Shown here: piece by piece, positions 7,116 through 14,260 of the stretch
How positions within the stretch are numbered: position 1 is the stretch's first letter
Layout of the letters: each line of letters opens with the position of its first letter
Virus record (IMG/VR): IMGVR_UViG_3300023301_000043
Location: 1-35,034 of that record
DNA from: a virus
Strand: one strand, 5' to 3'
Length of the DNA: 35,034 bases
Program-made: the position numbers and the translations under genes
Notes under the pieces: generated by a model
Seen by the model: only the letters and a program-made list of their open reading frames with translations
Told to the model about the DNA's origin: nothing
The model's database searches: none

Positions 7116-7601
7116 TTATTTCAAATCTTTATGAAAGTATTTTCCAAGTATATTCTCATTCCAAGAGTTATTGTTTTCTTCTATTACTCCATTACATATT
7201 TGATGCTTTGTTTCATAGTAAGACATCTGCTTACTGTTTTTACAAACCTGGATTATTTCTTTGCTGTATTTTAAACCCTTTTTTATATTTGCATTTAGCT
7301 CTATATTGGAGCCATTATATTTTTGCCAATTGGTTTCTTTTTGTACTCTCTTTTTGTATCTCCAAACAACGCTTCCCTTTTTTGACTTCGCTTTATTTTT
7401 TGTCTTAGTCACAGGGAAGCCTTCTTTTTTTAAATTGTCATATACATTTTTAGAGACTTCTGTATTAAGCTTGGATATTAAAGACTTTTTACCTATGTAA
7501 AATTTGCCGTTCTCATCTTCTATCCTATAAACAAATCCAACTGTATCTTTAGGTAAGTCTTTTATTGACTTTACTTCTTTGCCTCTGTATGTCCAATTCA
7601 T
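7116..7601 (-). CDS. GIY-YIG-like phage endonuclease
   Basis: 161 aa. VGFVYRI at 21-27 and KFYIGKK at 33-39 form the two-strand GIY-YIG signature (here VYR...YIG). Further family features follow: a basic stretch, NWQKYNGSN, a later YYETKHQ with the candidate metal-binding Glu, and a terminal Asn in SWNEN. The pattern G-x-VY-x-I...YIGKK...W..Y.GS is common in T4-type phage proteins annotated as putative nucleases. Expected function: cleavage of one DNA strand at a time, either as a homing enzyme or in degrading host DNA. Between phoH and groES-like genes with short gaps (14 and 63 bases), so it may be a resident rather than a recent insertion. The assignment is from motifs only. Confidence 0.7.
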   Translation of the reverse strand: MNWTYRGKEVKSIKDLPKDTVGFVYRIEDENGKFYIGKKSLISKLNTEVSKNVYDNLKKEGFPVTKTKNKAKSKKGSVVWRYKKRVQKETNWQKYNGSNIELNANIKKGLKYSKEIIQVCKNSKQMSYYETKHQICNGVIEENNNSWNENILGKYFHKDLK

Positions 7602-7615
7602 AATTTATTTTTCTG

Positions 7616-7990
7616 TTACAGTACAAACTTTTTTTCTTTAGGTACTGTCGGTGTTGGGTTTGGTCTTACAAGTCTGTCTTGCTCGTGTACCCACCCAATC
7701 ACATCCGTCTCTTCTCTAAGAAGGTATGCTGGGTCTCCGTTTACAGATATCATCCTGTCAGACAGGTCTAGAAATTTAGCATTCATAATGATCTCGTCTC
7801 CAACTTGGCATTCCATGTCATACTCTCTAGTGTTTGCTCCTACGGCAGTCACTATAGCCCTTGAATACATTTGCATCTCTTTGGCTTGACTTGGTAGAAA
7901 TATACCCCCCGCTGTTTTATCTTCTTTTTCTTGTAATGCTCGGACGTAAACCCATCCTTTTTTTGGTTTTGGTACTTTTGTTAAAATCAT
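7616..7990 (-). CDS. GroES-like co-chaperonin
   Basis: 124 aa with the Cpn10 fold pattern: an N-terminal strand (GWVYVRALQ), the mobile-loop region TAGGIFLP at 27-34, which binds GroEL, a central part with AIVTAVGANT and VGDEIIMN, and a C-terminal strand with YLLREETDVIG. The mobile-loop motif GGI.LP is the best evidence. Phage co-chaperonins (T4 gp31 type) replace host GroES so that the host GroEL cage can fold the large capsid protein; no groEL is present here. The C-terminal tail of about 20 residues (Pro/Lys-rich) extends beyond standard GroES. Its ATG overlaps the recA-like stop by 4 bases. Confidence 0.8.
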   Translation of the reverse strand: MILTKVPKPKKGWVYVRALQEKEDKTAGGIFLPSQAKEMQMYSRAIVTAVGANTREYDMECQVGDEIIMNAKFLDLSDRMISVNGDPAYLLREETDVIGWVHEQDRLVRPNPTPTVPKEKKFVL

Positions 7991-8991
7991 AATTCTTCTT
8001 TTTTAGTTTTGCTTTTTATTTCTTCTAATAGTGTATTTAATAATTCAGGGTTATCTTTTAACACAGGAACTAGGTTATCTACTCCTTGTGCTACGGATGC
8101 ACCTTCATACTTTAACCAGCTTCCTGCTTTTTCTAATATTCCTAATCTAACTGCGGAAGACGCTACATCTGCTTCTATTGTGTATCCCTCACCGTAAGTA
8201 AACTCTACAGCAACTTCTCTGTTTACTGTTCCTACTTTATTCTTAGTACACTTAATTCTAATCATGTTACCAAGAATTACTTCCTCCTTGTTACCTAGAT
8301 TATCTTTTTCTTTTTGCTTTTTCTTTGTAGACTTAAACAGCTCTAAAGTCATTGAACTATTGTGATGTAAAGATCTACCACCTGGAACTACTGTATCGGG
8401 AGAATACTTATTAGACTTGTTCATATTATCTCTAACTTGTGATAATACAAACAAAGTTGTATTATACTGATTAGCCAAACCTATAAAAATAGGTAATTGC
8501 TCAGACATAACACGAGCCCTATTAGCCATAGTTTTTTCTTCAGCACTTTTTTGTATCTGTTCTCCTGATGCAGAGTTGTTTATAGAGTCTATGATTATTA
8601 CGTCATAATCAGGTATTTTCTGTCTTATAACATTACACATTTGTTCTGTTGTAGAAGGTATAAAATGTGAGAAACTATTAGGGTCTGCTCCCAGACTCTT
8701 TATGTAATCTGTTGTTAGTGTTGCTTCTGTATCAGCATAAAGAATTTTTTTACCTACTTTTTCAGCTAATTGTATAATTATACTCGATTTACCAGATGAT
8801 TCTTCTCCTGCGATAAGTATTAATCTGCCTTTTGGAAAACCACCATCTGTAACATAATCTATACTGGGCCTACCTGTCAATACTTTTTCAGGGTACCTTG
8901 GATGTTTTCCTAAATTAACAATGCCTCCATCGGCATATAAACTGTTAAAACTTTCTAGAGCTTCATTTAATTCTTCTTTCTTTTTTGCCAT
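7987..8991 (-). CDS. RecA/UvsX-type recombinase
   Basis: 334 aa, close to bacterial RecA length. Walker A GEESSGKSS at 62-70, catalytic-type Glu in ADTEAT (E89), Walker B VIIIDSIN at 131-138, the L1-region following it, the SQ motif in FVLSQVRDNM at 181-190 (Gln sensor that couples ATP to DNA binding) and GGRSLHHNSS at 204-213, the counterpart of GGNALKFYAS. The C-terminal portion has the GEGY strand typical of RecA (FTYGEGYTIE). It would form filaments on single-stranded DNA for strand exchange and recombination-dependent replication, with the SSB-like, NinG-like and helicase products of the same operon as likely partners. Start ATG at 8991; the coiled-coil gene ends 3 bases before it. Confidence 0.92.
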   Translation of the reverse strand: MAKKKEELNEALESFNSLYADGGIVNLGKHPRYPEKVLTGRPSIDYVTDGGFPKGRLILIAGEESSGKSSIIIQLAEKVGKKILYADTEATLTTDYIKSLGADPNSFSHFIPSTTEQMCNVIRQKIPDYDVIIIDSINNSASGEQIQKSAEEKTMANRARVMSEQLPIFIGLANQYNTTLFVLSQVRDNMNKSNKYSPDTVVPGGRSLHHNSSMTLELFKSTKKKQKEKDNLGNKEEVILGNMIRIKCTKNKVGTVNREVAVEFTYGEGYTIEADVASSAVRLGILEKAGSWLKYEGASVAQGVDNLVPVLKDNPELLNTLLEEIKSKTKKEEL

Positions 8992-8994
8992 TTT

Positions 8995-9402
8995 TTATTT
9001 TTCTATCATGTGTAATCGTGAAGATATTGCATTTAATATCTGTTGAGTTGAGCTAAGTATAATCCTAACTCTCTCTTTTTGTCTTAATGCTTTAACTACT
9101 GCCTCTTCTTTTTCTTTGTTAGATATTCTAGCTAAACTCTCCATAACAGTAACAGTGTTTTTACTGCCTTCTTCATCATATCTGTTTTCTTCTATTAACT
9201 CAGCATAAGATCTTTTACGTTCCCAATCTGCCTTGTCATAGTTACTGAGAGCTGTTGATGCACTATCGGATAAATAAAATAAAGTTAAAGAAATGTTTTC
9301 TCTCATATCCTGTAACTCTTTAGCAGAGTAAGAGTTTTTCTTCTCTGAATACTCTTCTATTAAATCTGATAATCTTATAAAAGGATGTTCTTTTTTAGAC
9401 AT
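8995..9402 (-). CDS. Coiled-coil protein between recombinase and nuclease genes (135 aa)
   Basis: All-helical, highly charged protein with heptad-like spacing over most of its length (residues 10-60 and 75-130), unknown family. It overlaps the NinG-like gene by 8 bases and lies 3 bases ahead of the recombinase. In T4 a small helical mediator (UvsY) loads UvsX onto SSB-coated DNA; position and character would suit an analogue, but there is no sequence basis for that beyond the neighbourhood. Confidence 0.65.
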   Translation of the reverse strand: MSKKEHPFIRLSDLIEEYSEKKNSYSAKELQDMRENISLTLFYLSDSASTALSNYDKADWERKRSYAELIEENRYDEEGSKNTVTVMESLARISNKEKEEAVVKALRQKERVRIILSSTQQILNAISSRLHMIEK

Positions 9403-9841
9403 TTCTAAATTTTTTAATTAGCTCTATATAGTCTTGGTCTGCAAATATACGAATCTTTTTTGATTTAACTAGCAAATTATCAAATTCTTTTTTGCCTAAT
9501 TTTTCTATTAGCCATTCCTCATACTCTTTATGGTGTAGTGATTTATAACCTTCAACTTGTATTTTTGCATCCCAAACATTACTAGCTTCACTTATCAAAA
9601 AGATATTGTTTAAATCATACCTAGTGTTCATACAAGCTCTATCAATAAAATGAGATACATTAATTTTATCTTTTTTATAGTACTTATTTTTTAATGGGCA
9701 CTTTATCTCGTTTCTTCCATTCTTTTTTGTTTTGCTTAATAAATATTTTCTCACCCAGTAATCACACATCTTCTTTAGTTGGCTTTTACTTAAAGATTTA
9801 TAATCTTCTGTATTGAAATCAAAATGCTTTTTATAAACCAT
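9395..9841 (-). CDS. NinG/Rap-like Holliday-junction nuclease
   Basis: 148 aa. The core SHFIDRACMNTRYDLNNI (about 64-81) followed by a helix and a YKSLHHKEYEEWLIEKLG segment matches the NinG pattern H-(F/Y)-x-x-R...RF/RY-x-x-N, then Y-x-x-x-(L/W)-x-x-x-x-G. NinG (Rap) is a structure-specific nuclease that cleaves recombination intermediates. Lambda-type NinG has cysteine pairs for zinc; here only one Cys is left near the first site (IKCPLKNK) and the second pair is replaced by FLISEASN, so zinc binding is probably lost or remodelled. The gene abuts the helicase stop and overlaps the coiled-coil gene by 8 bases, matching a recombination operon. Confidence 0.6.
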   Translation of the reverse strand: MVYKKHFDFNTEDYKSLSKSQLKKMCDYWVRKYLLSKTKKNGRNEIKCPLKNKYYKKDKINVSHFIDRACMNTRYDLNNIFLISEASNVWDAKIQVEGYKSLHHKEYEEWLIEKLGKKEFDNLLVKSKKIRIFADQDYIELIKKFRNV

Positions 9842-12442
9842 TTAAAAAGGGTCTTTACTTTTTACAGGTACACCAAGCGGCAGTTTTAACTCTCTGTAAA
9901 TAGCAGCTTTTAATTCTGCTCCATTCTTACGTCCAAAGTTAAATTCTGTTTTTGGATCAACCATCCAGAATAAATATCCCTCGTGATTTCTTTTAACAAT
10001 AGATACTTTAGTACCTTTATGTTTTCCAAACGTAAATTCAGGGTCCTTTGGAAATGCTGAAGGATTTGTAAATTCTTTGTAGTGGTCTTTTAGACTTTGC
10101 TTTGTTGGTACCAGACTTCCACCTAAAGCATAATCTGTTAACAGTCTATCTCCACTAAATGCTGCCCAACCGCCAACATAATCTGCATTAAGAAATTCTA
10201 AATCTTCTATTGCCCCGAACTTATTATAGTTACCTGAAATATCTACAATCTTAGCATCTGTCTTATTTTTGTGTATACGAACTGCACGGCCAAGTATTTG
10301 AGAGTACAATGTATAAGAGTTAGTTGGACGAGCAAGGACAATAGAAGAAAGTAAAGGATAGTCAAAACCCTGCTTTAAACAATTACCCATAACCATTACT
10401 TTACCTTTTCTTCTTGTAATTATATTAGTAGAAGTAGTAGAGACACACCAAACTTTTTCTTTTTTAAAACCCTCTTTTTTTACTTTTATTCTGTTATTAA
10501 TGGTACAGTGGTTAGAAAAAGAGTAGTTTAAGCAATACATTTGATTGTGCTTTTTATTTTTTGGTTTACTCTTCTTTGTTATATTGCACTTTATACCTCT
10601 TGTTACGCATATTGTTTGAAGATAATTTAGTAAACTTATATTTGTGTTGTGTATTGTATTACCTTTTTGCTTTCTATTCTCTCCTGAACCATCTCCATGA
10701 TTACCGTCTGCCATCCAGAATCCGTGTAACAAACTTTTAAACTGTTCCTTACTTAAAAATTTTAAATATTCAGACCCTCCCTTGTTTAAATAAGGGATTA
10801 TAGAGTATACTCCTTTTCTTTTTTGAACCCCCCAACCTGTACCAGTATACAGAGTGTAAATAATAGAATTATATTTTGATTTTTTGTCAGGTTTTATTAT
10901 ATTTCTATCATGCTCAATACCACAACTAGCTAAAATACTATCTATTTTTTTTATAATAATAGGGTATGCAAAAGATTGACTTACACTATATCTACAGCCA
11001 TCTGATTTACTCTTAACAATAGTACCATCTCCTAAGAAAAAACCAATTAAAAAACATTCGTCTTTTGTGAGACTGTCAGGATTTTTGTACCTTAAAGACT
11101 CTCTTTCTTCTATTCTTTCTTTTGCTATTTTTTTTGAATCTTCTAATGATAAGTTAGGGTCTTTTTTTCTATAGTTAAAAGAGTTTGCAGTAATTCTTCT
11201 ATTTAAGCCTTTATTATTTTTTTCTTGATCTATTTTTATTTTTTTAGGTTTGTACTCTCCATGAAAAGGGACTTGGAATTTTTTATCCCAGATGTCTTCT
11301 ATTTTAATTTTTTCGTACTTTTTTTTCTTTTTTACTAAAAGGTCATGTTTATTAGTTATTCTAAAATTAGTGGAATTAGATTCATAAGAATAAAAATTTT
11401 CGTCAGGTTGTAAATCTCTTTTTATAATATTTAGAGGCTTTTCGTAATACACCTCATTATCTTTCCAATTTGCAACTTCATGATTATAGCTAATTTCATT
11501 GTGCTTTACCCAACCTTCACTAGTAAGTATTTCTGTTTCTGTATCTAAGCAATTTATATTTATGATTGTCTGCAATCTCCCACTGGTAAATTCTCTGATT
11601 ATTCTATCCCTTACTACATCTCTTACTTTAGAGTGCAACACCGCAGCATTGTCTATTTTAGCAGCTACAGCCTCTGCTTCTTCTATAGAGGTAACATAAA
11701 CTATACAACTCTTTCTACCTTCTTCTCGGAGCCTGTAAACGGCTTCTATACACTTCTGTCTTATGTTATTAGCGTTTGAAAAGGCTGCCAATGATTTTAA
11801 AGTATAATCGGAGCCTGTTGTGTTTAATTCTAACTTTGTTTCGTCAACATTTTCTACGTTGTATATAAGCTTTGACCATCGTCCTTCTGCGATAACATCA
11901 GATACTTGCACCACGCTCTCTAATGTGGAGTAGATACATTTAAACTGTCGGTTCATCATAGATAATCTTGCACCACCTGATGTTGGATTTAATCTCATGG
12001 GTGTGGCCGTAACCCCCACTACTTTACACTTTTTCAGTTTTTTAGTAAATAAATCTAACTGTCCTCCACGAAGAGATCCTTCATGTGCCTCATCACTAAG
12101 GAGTATTACATCTTTATTTTTAAAAAAATCTGCATGCTTAATTAATGTACCAATAGTAGCAAAAGTTACTTTAGATACATCATTTGAGTTAAGTGATGCC
12201 GAACACAATGAAGCATCATAACCGTAGGAAATGTACTTCTCGTAGTTCTGTTTTACTAGCTCTTTGTTTGGTGCAATGTTTATGAAATATTTCTCAGGGT
12301 ATCGCATAGCAACATTAGCTATAACAATAGATTTACCAAAAGCTACAGGCATAGCAAAGATTCCTTTTTTAGATGTTTTGCTATCTATAAATTTTACTAT
12401 CTTTTCTATCTCTATTTGTTGCGTTGGAAACGGTGTATACAT
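9842..12442 (-). CDS. SF2 DEAH-type helicase with a 390-residue intein
   Basis: 866-residue precursor. Helicase motifs: I PVAFGKS at 32-38, II DEAH at 117-120, III TATP at 145-148, V ININ + CLKQGFDYP split by the intein, VI QILGRAVR at 715-722. N-extein is residues 1-297, intein 298-687, C-extein 688-866; splicing would give a 476-residue helicase. The C-extein ends with FGKHKGTKV (805-813) and YLFWM, the small exonuclease-X-like C-terminal fold often attached to nucleases and helicases. The phage helicase is likely to act in replication initiation or branch migration with the recombinase in the same operon. The intein interrupts motif V, so the unspliced protein should be inactive. Start ATG at 12442, 23 bases after the previous gene; downstream NinG-like gene abuts directly. 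Confidence 0.9.
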   Translation of the reverse strand: MYTPFPTQQIEIEKIVKFIDSKTSKKGIFAMPVAFGKSIVIANVAMRYPEKYFINIAPNKELVKQNYEKYISYGYDASLCSASLNSNDVSKVTFATIGTLIKHADFFKNKDVILLSDEAHEGSLRGGQLDLFTKKLKKCKVVGVTATPMRLNPTSGGARLSMMNRQFKCIYSTLESVVQVSDVIAEGRWSKLIYNVENVDETKLELNTTGSDYTLKSLAAFSNANNIRQKCIEAVYRLREEGRKSCIVYVTSIEEAEAVAAKIDNAAVLHSKVRDVVRDRIIREFTSGRLQTIININCLDTETEILTSEGWVKHNEISYNHEVANWKDNEVYYEKPLNIIKRDLQPDENFYSYESNSTNFRITNKHDLLVKKKKKYEKIKIEDIWDKKFQVPFHGEYKPKKIKIDQEKNNKGLNRRITANSFNYRKKDPNLSLEDSKKIAKERIEERESLRYKNPDSLTKDECFLIGFFLGDGTIVKSKSDGCRYSVSQSFAYPIIIKKIDSILASCGIEHDRNIIKPDKKSKYNSIIYTLYTGTGWGVQKRKGVYSIIPYLNKGGSEYLKFLSKEQFKSLLHGFWMADGNHGDGSGENRKQKGNTIHNTNISLLNYLQTICVTRGIKCNITKKSKPKNKKHNQMYCLNYSFSNHCTINNRIKVKKEGFKKEKVWCVSTTSTNIITRRKGKVMVMGNCLKQGFDYPLLSSIVLARPTNSYTLYSQILGRAVRIHKNKTDAKIVDISGNYNKFGAIEDLEFLNADYVGGWAAFSGDRLLTDYALGGSLVPTKQSLKDHYKEFTNPSAFPKDPEFTFGKHKGTKVSIVKRNHEGYLFWMVDPKTEFNFGRKNGAELKAAIYRELKLPLGVPVKSKDPF
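10382..11551 (-). mobile_element. LAGLIDADG intein in the helicase
   Basis: In-frame insertion of 390 codons. Block A starts with Cys1: CLDTETEILTSEGWV. Block B is ITNKHDLLV at 65-73, with the conserved T-x-x-H. The two homing-endonuclease motifs are LIGFFLGDG at 168-176 and LLHGFWMADG at 274-283, so both catalytic Asp are kept. Blocks F/G are VWCVSTTSTNIITRR at 367-381 and VMVMGN at 385-390, followed by Cys+1 of the extein. The last two residues are Gly-Asn; the usual penultimate His is absent. The flanks ININ and CLKQGFDYP read straight through as helicase motif V, which fixes the borders. The endonuclease looks intact, so the element may still be mobile. Confidence 0.92.
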
Positions 12443-12464
12443 GTTTTAATTTTTTGTGATATTC

Positions 12465-12908
12465 TTATATGCTACTTGTTAACACATTTAACTGTTTTAA
12501 TAGTACTTTAAATTCTGATATGTTTTTGATAGTTCCGTCAAACAGACAATTATTGATAGCTTCAAAATAATTTAAATCCTCTTTATAAACTTCCAATTTA
12601 TTAAAACTATAATTATATTTTAAAACATATTCAAAAAATGAATCTTTTTTATAGCTGAAAATATCTACATTGTTTTTAATTAATCTACCTCCTGTATGAA
12701 CAAACCCTAGACTTTCTATATCTTCTTTATCAAGATACTTTATTCTGTAATGCCCTGGATATTTAATAAAAGTAGATGTTAAGTCACCCTGATTAAAAAC
12801 TTTTTTAGTCCAGTTAGTAATGTACCAATCACTATTTACTGAAGCTACTTCATATTTAAACCCTATATGCAGATCTTTAGATTCTGGAGTGTAATATTTG
12901 TCTTCCAT
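12465..12908 (-). CDS. Hypothetical protein, first gene of the replication operon (147 aa)
   Basis: Unknown function. Rich in Tyr, Asn and Lys with a beta-rich first half (GFKYEVASVNSDWYITNW, HYRIKYLDKED) and a helical second half. It is the promoter-proximal gene of the long leftward block: a TTG - 20 bases - TATATTTG promoter lies immediately upstream, and the helicase starts 22 bases after it ends. First genes in early phage operons often encode host-takeover factors; that is general expectation only. Confidence 0.65.
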   Translation of the reverse strand: MEDKYYTPESKDLHIGFKYEVASVNSDWYITNWTKKVFNQGDLTSTFIKYPGHYRIKYLDKEDIESLGFVHTGGRLIKNNVDIFSYKKDSFFEYVLKYNYSFNKLEVYKEDLNYFEAINNCLFDGTIKNISEFKVLLKQLNVLTSSI

Positions 12909-12927
12909 AATGCTGTTATTTCTTATA

Positions 12928-12958
12928 CAAATATACTGATAATCAATATACTGTGCAA
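12928..12958 (-). promoter_or_regulatory. Leftward promoter of the replication operon
   Basis: Read leftward: TTG (12958-12956), 20 bases, TATATTTG (12935-12928), 20 bases before the ATG at 12908. The flank AAAAAGCTTGCACAGTA matches the SSB-like gene promoter almost base for base. Confidence 0.75.
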
Positions 12959-12959
12959 G

Positions 12960-13624
12960 CTTTTTAACATTTAATTACCCCCTAAAAAATTGGATTGGCT
13001 TTGGGCAAAACTGCTACCCTACTGCCGTAGAATCTAAAACCCATTTGCATGTAGGTACCTACGTTCGAGTAAAAGACCGTTTCTTTATCTCTCCGAAAGA
13101 CTAAACTGAAATACATCACACTGTACCATTCTGAGTATACATTAAAAATGAAAAATTACTGTTTAGTAAACTGAGGTACGAAGTTTACAGTATCCAAAGA
13201 CTTTCTTTGGTCGCCGTTTAGGCGAAATTCGTAATTTTTGTTATTTTTTAAATTTTTCGGGCAAGTGTTTAATTTGGATGTTGGGGATAACCCCTTGCAA
13301 AAAATCGTAAGTAGCTGATTTAGTGCATTTTAGCTATTTTCTAGCTAGTTTTAAAAACAGTTTTAAATATCAATCGTCTTAGATAAAAGCTTTTACACCT
13401 TTAAAATTGACCCTACAGTTATCGTAATTCCCATTACGGACTGAAGAAGGCTCTTTAAACCTTTAGGGATACCCTATATACTGTTTTCTTTTGTGTACAG
13501 ATTGCGCCCTAAGACTTCAAACCTCCCCGTTATGTTTCCTTATTATTGCAAAGGCACAGTTATTAAACCTGTTCAAAGCCACCCCTATTCCGTTACGATG
13601 ATTAGTGGCCTGGATAAAACACTC
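12960..13624 (-). other. Hairpin-rich noncoding region, possible long leader or structured RNA
   Basis: About 660 bases without a credible gene. Perfect or near-perfect inverted repeats (plus coordinates): CTAC/GTAG near 13020-13031; 13041-13070 GTAGGTACCTAC; 13163-13190 TACTGT..AAACT/AGTTT..ACAGTA; CCAAAG/CTTTGG at 13194-13210; CGCC/GGCG at 13212-13224; ATTTTT..GCAAG/CTTGC..AAAAAT at about 13251-13313 enclosing GGGG/CCCC; TTTAAAA/TTTTAAA near 13350; CAGT + CGTAAT/ATTACG near 13416-13445; TAGGG/CCCTA near 13464-13476; GCCAC/GTGGC near 13578-13609. Read leftward, the CGTAAT hairpin has a GGGA loop, a GNRA tetraloop. The only good promoter feeding it is leftward (13742-13773), hence the strand. 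A replication origin is the main alternative. Confidence 0.45.
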
Positions 13625-13680
13625 AAAAACAAAAAACCCTTGGGGATGAAGAGTGTCGCTAGACAAGTTTCCCAAGGGTT
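13625..13680 (-). terminator. Intrinsic terminator of the candidate small RNA
   Basis: Perfect 10-bp stem AACCCTTGGG / CCCAAGGGTT with a 26-base loop, followed on the leftward strand by TTTTGTTTTT. On the rightward strand no T run follows, so the orientation is clear. Confidence 0.65.
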
Positions 13681-13735
13681 GCACTTCTTTTCAGAAGTTA
13701 ATACTTTACAGTAAATGACTAGCATGGACAAATCT
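13625..13735 (-). ncRNA. Candidate phage small RNA with its own promoter and terminator
   Basis: A transcript of about 110 nt is predicted from three signals read leftward: promoter TTTG - 20 bases - TATCTTTG (13773-13742) giving a start near 13735; a hairpin ACTTCT-GAAA-AGAAGT (13698-13683) closed by a GNRA tetraloop; and an intrinsic terminator with a perfect 10-bp stem AACCCTTGGG / CCCAAGGGTT (13680-13671 with 13644-13635) followed by TTTTGTTTTT. Inside the terminator loop TGTC-TAGC-GACA can form a further small stem. It does not match any RNA family I know (not tRNA, tmRNA, 6S or RNase P RNA). A 46-codon ORF overlaps it but runs through the terminator. Its existence is inferred from signals, its function is unknown. 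Confidence 0.5.
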
Positions 13736-13741
13736 TCGAGG

Positions 13742-13773
13742 CAAAGATAAGTAAAAAGAATGTATCCTCCAAA
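13742..13773 (-). promoter_or_regulatory. Leftward promoter of the noncoding region
   Basis: TTTG (13773-13770), exactly 20 bases, TATCTTTG (13749-13742), read leftward. This is a full match to the -33/-7 pair with the same spacing as the other strong promoters here, yet no protein gene begins behind it for about 800 bases. Confidence 0.7.
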
Positions 13774-13796
13774 TATGTTAACTGATATTTTACAAA

Positions 13797-13836
13797 ATAA
13801 AAAAGACCCCCTTATTTAAAAAATAATTGTGGGGCC
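13797..13836 (-). terminator. Intrinsic terminator of the 83-aa gene
   Basis: Read leftward: GGCCCC (13836-13831) pairs with GGGGGTC (13811-13805, one bulged G), with further A-T pairing in the loop, followed by TTTTTTATTTT. It lies 37 bases past the stop at 13873 and ahead of the next leftward promoter. Confidence 0.7.
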
Positions 13837-13872
13837 TTTGGTTCAACAAATCACTACTTTATTAAACAATAT

Positions 13873-14124
13873 TTACATTAAGTGATAATCGTCATCTAGT
13901 ATGTTAGCCATTTTAGGCTTGTGTTCAAATGACAATTTTAAAAACTCGGTTATCATTTCTGCTATTACTTCAGTAGAAAAACCGTTCATTCTTTTTTGGT
14001 AAAAGAAAAATAGTAGGTCTCTAAAGTAATCTTCATTTTCGTCAATATACTTGTTGGATGCAACTTCTTGTGGAACCAGCATCCAAATATCTTCTGTAAA
14101 TTCGTGAATATTGTAATCAATCAT
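13873..14124 (-). CDS. Hypothetical acidic protein (83 aa), isolated transcription unit
   Basis: Unknown acidic helical protein. The longer reading from the ATG at 14151 is rejected because the promoter -7 box TATTTTTG (14148-14141) overlaps that ATG; the expected RNA start is near 14134, so the first usable start is ATG at 14124. That leaves a leader of about 10 bases. The gene has its own promoter and its own terminator and sits between the two arms of the genome. Monocistronic placement next to the divergent promoter region would suit an early regulator, but no DNA-binding motif is visible. Confidence 0.6.
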   Translation of the reverse strand: MIDYNIHEFTEDIWMLVPQEVASNKYIDENEDYFRDLLFFFYQKRMNGFSTEVIAEMITEFLKLSFEHKPKMANILDDDYHLM

Positions 14125-14140
14125 CTCTTTTGGTTTTATG

Positions 14141-14172
14141 CAAAAATACATAAATAGATTATATCTAGCAAA
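14141..14172 (-). promoter_or_regulatory. Leftward promoter of the 83-aa gene
   Basis: Read leftward: TTTG (14172-14169), 20 bases, TATTTTTG (14148-14141). The -33 box is part of the palindrome CAAATTTG (14169-14176), the same element used at the portal-gene and 26983-gene promoters. Confidence 0.75.
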
Positions 14173-14212
14173 TTTGTTAAACAGAAAAAGTTAAAAAAAT
14201 TAACACTTTAAA

Positions 14213-14244
14213 TTAGGAAGATAGTTTTATAATAGCTATATTTG
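14213..14244 (+). promoter_or_regulatory. Rightward promoter starting the right arm
   Basis: TTAG (14213-14216, one mismatch from TTTG), 20 bases, TATATTTG (14237-14244), 16 bases before the ATG at 14261. Together with the leftward promoter at 14141 it forms a divergent control region of about 100 bases. Confidence 0.65.
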
Positions 14245-14260
14245 CATAAAAGCAAAATAG

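Noticed and set aside
12990-13080. tRNA-like GTTCGAG and paired CTAC/GTAG arms
   Set aside because: No seven-base acceptor stem, no five-base T stem around the loop and no D arm on either strand; the match is to the T loop only.
13493-13714. 73-codon rightward ORF from a GTG start
   Set aside because: It lies antisense to the hairpin region and candidate small RNA, has no promoter or leader, covers both arms of the terminator and has a composition unlike the Lys/Glu-rich phage proteins.
13585-13725. 46-codon leftward ORF starting 10 bases after the predicted RNA start
   Set aside because: The start position is tempting, but the frame runs straight through the terminator stem and T tract and the product looks random. 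It cannot be fully excluded as a leader peptide.
13873-14151. Longer 92-aa version of the gene starting at 14151
   Set aside because: Its start codon sits inside the -7 promoter region, upstream of the expected RNA start; the ATG at 14124 fits.
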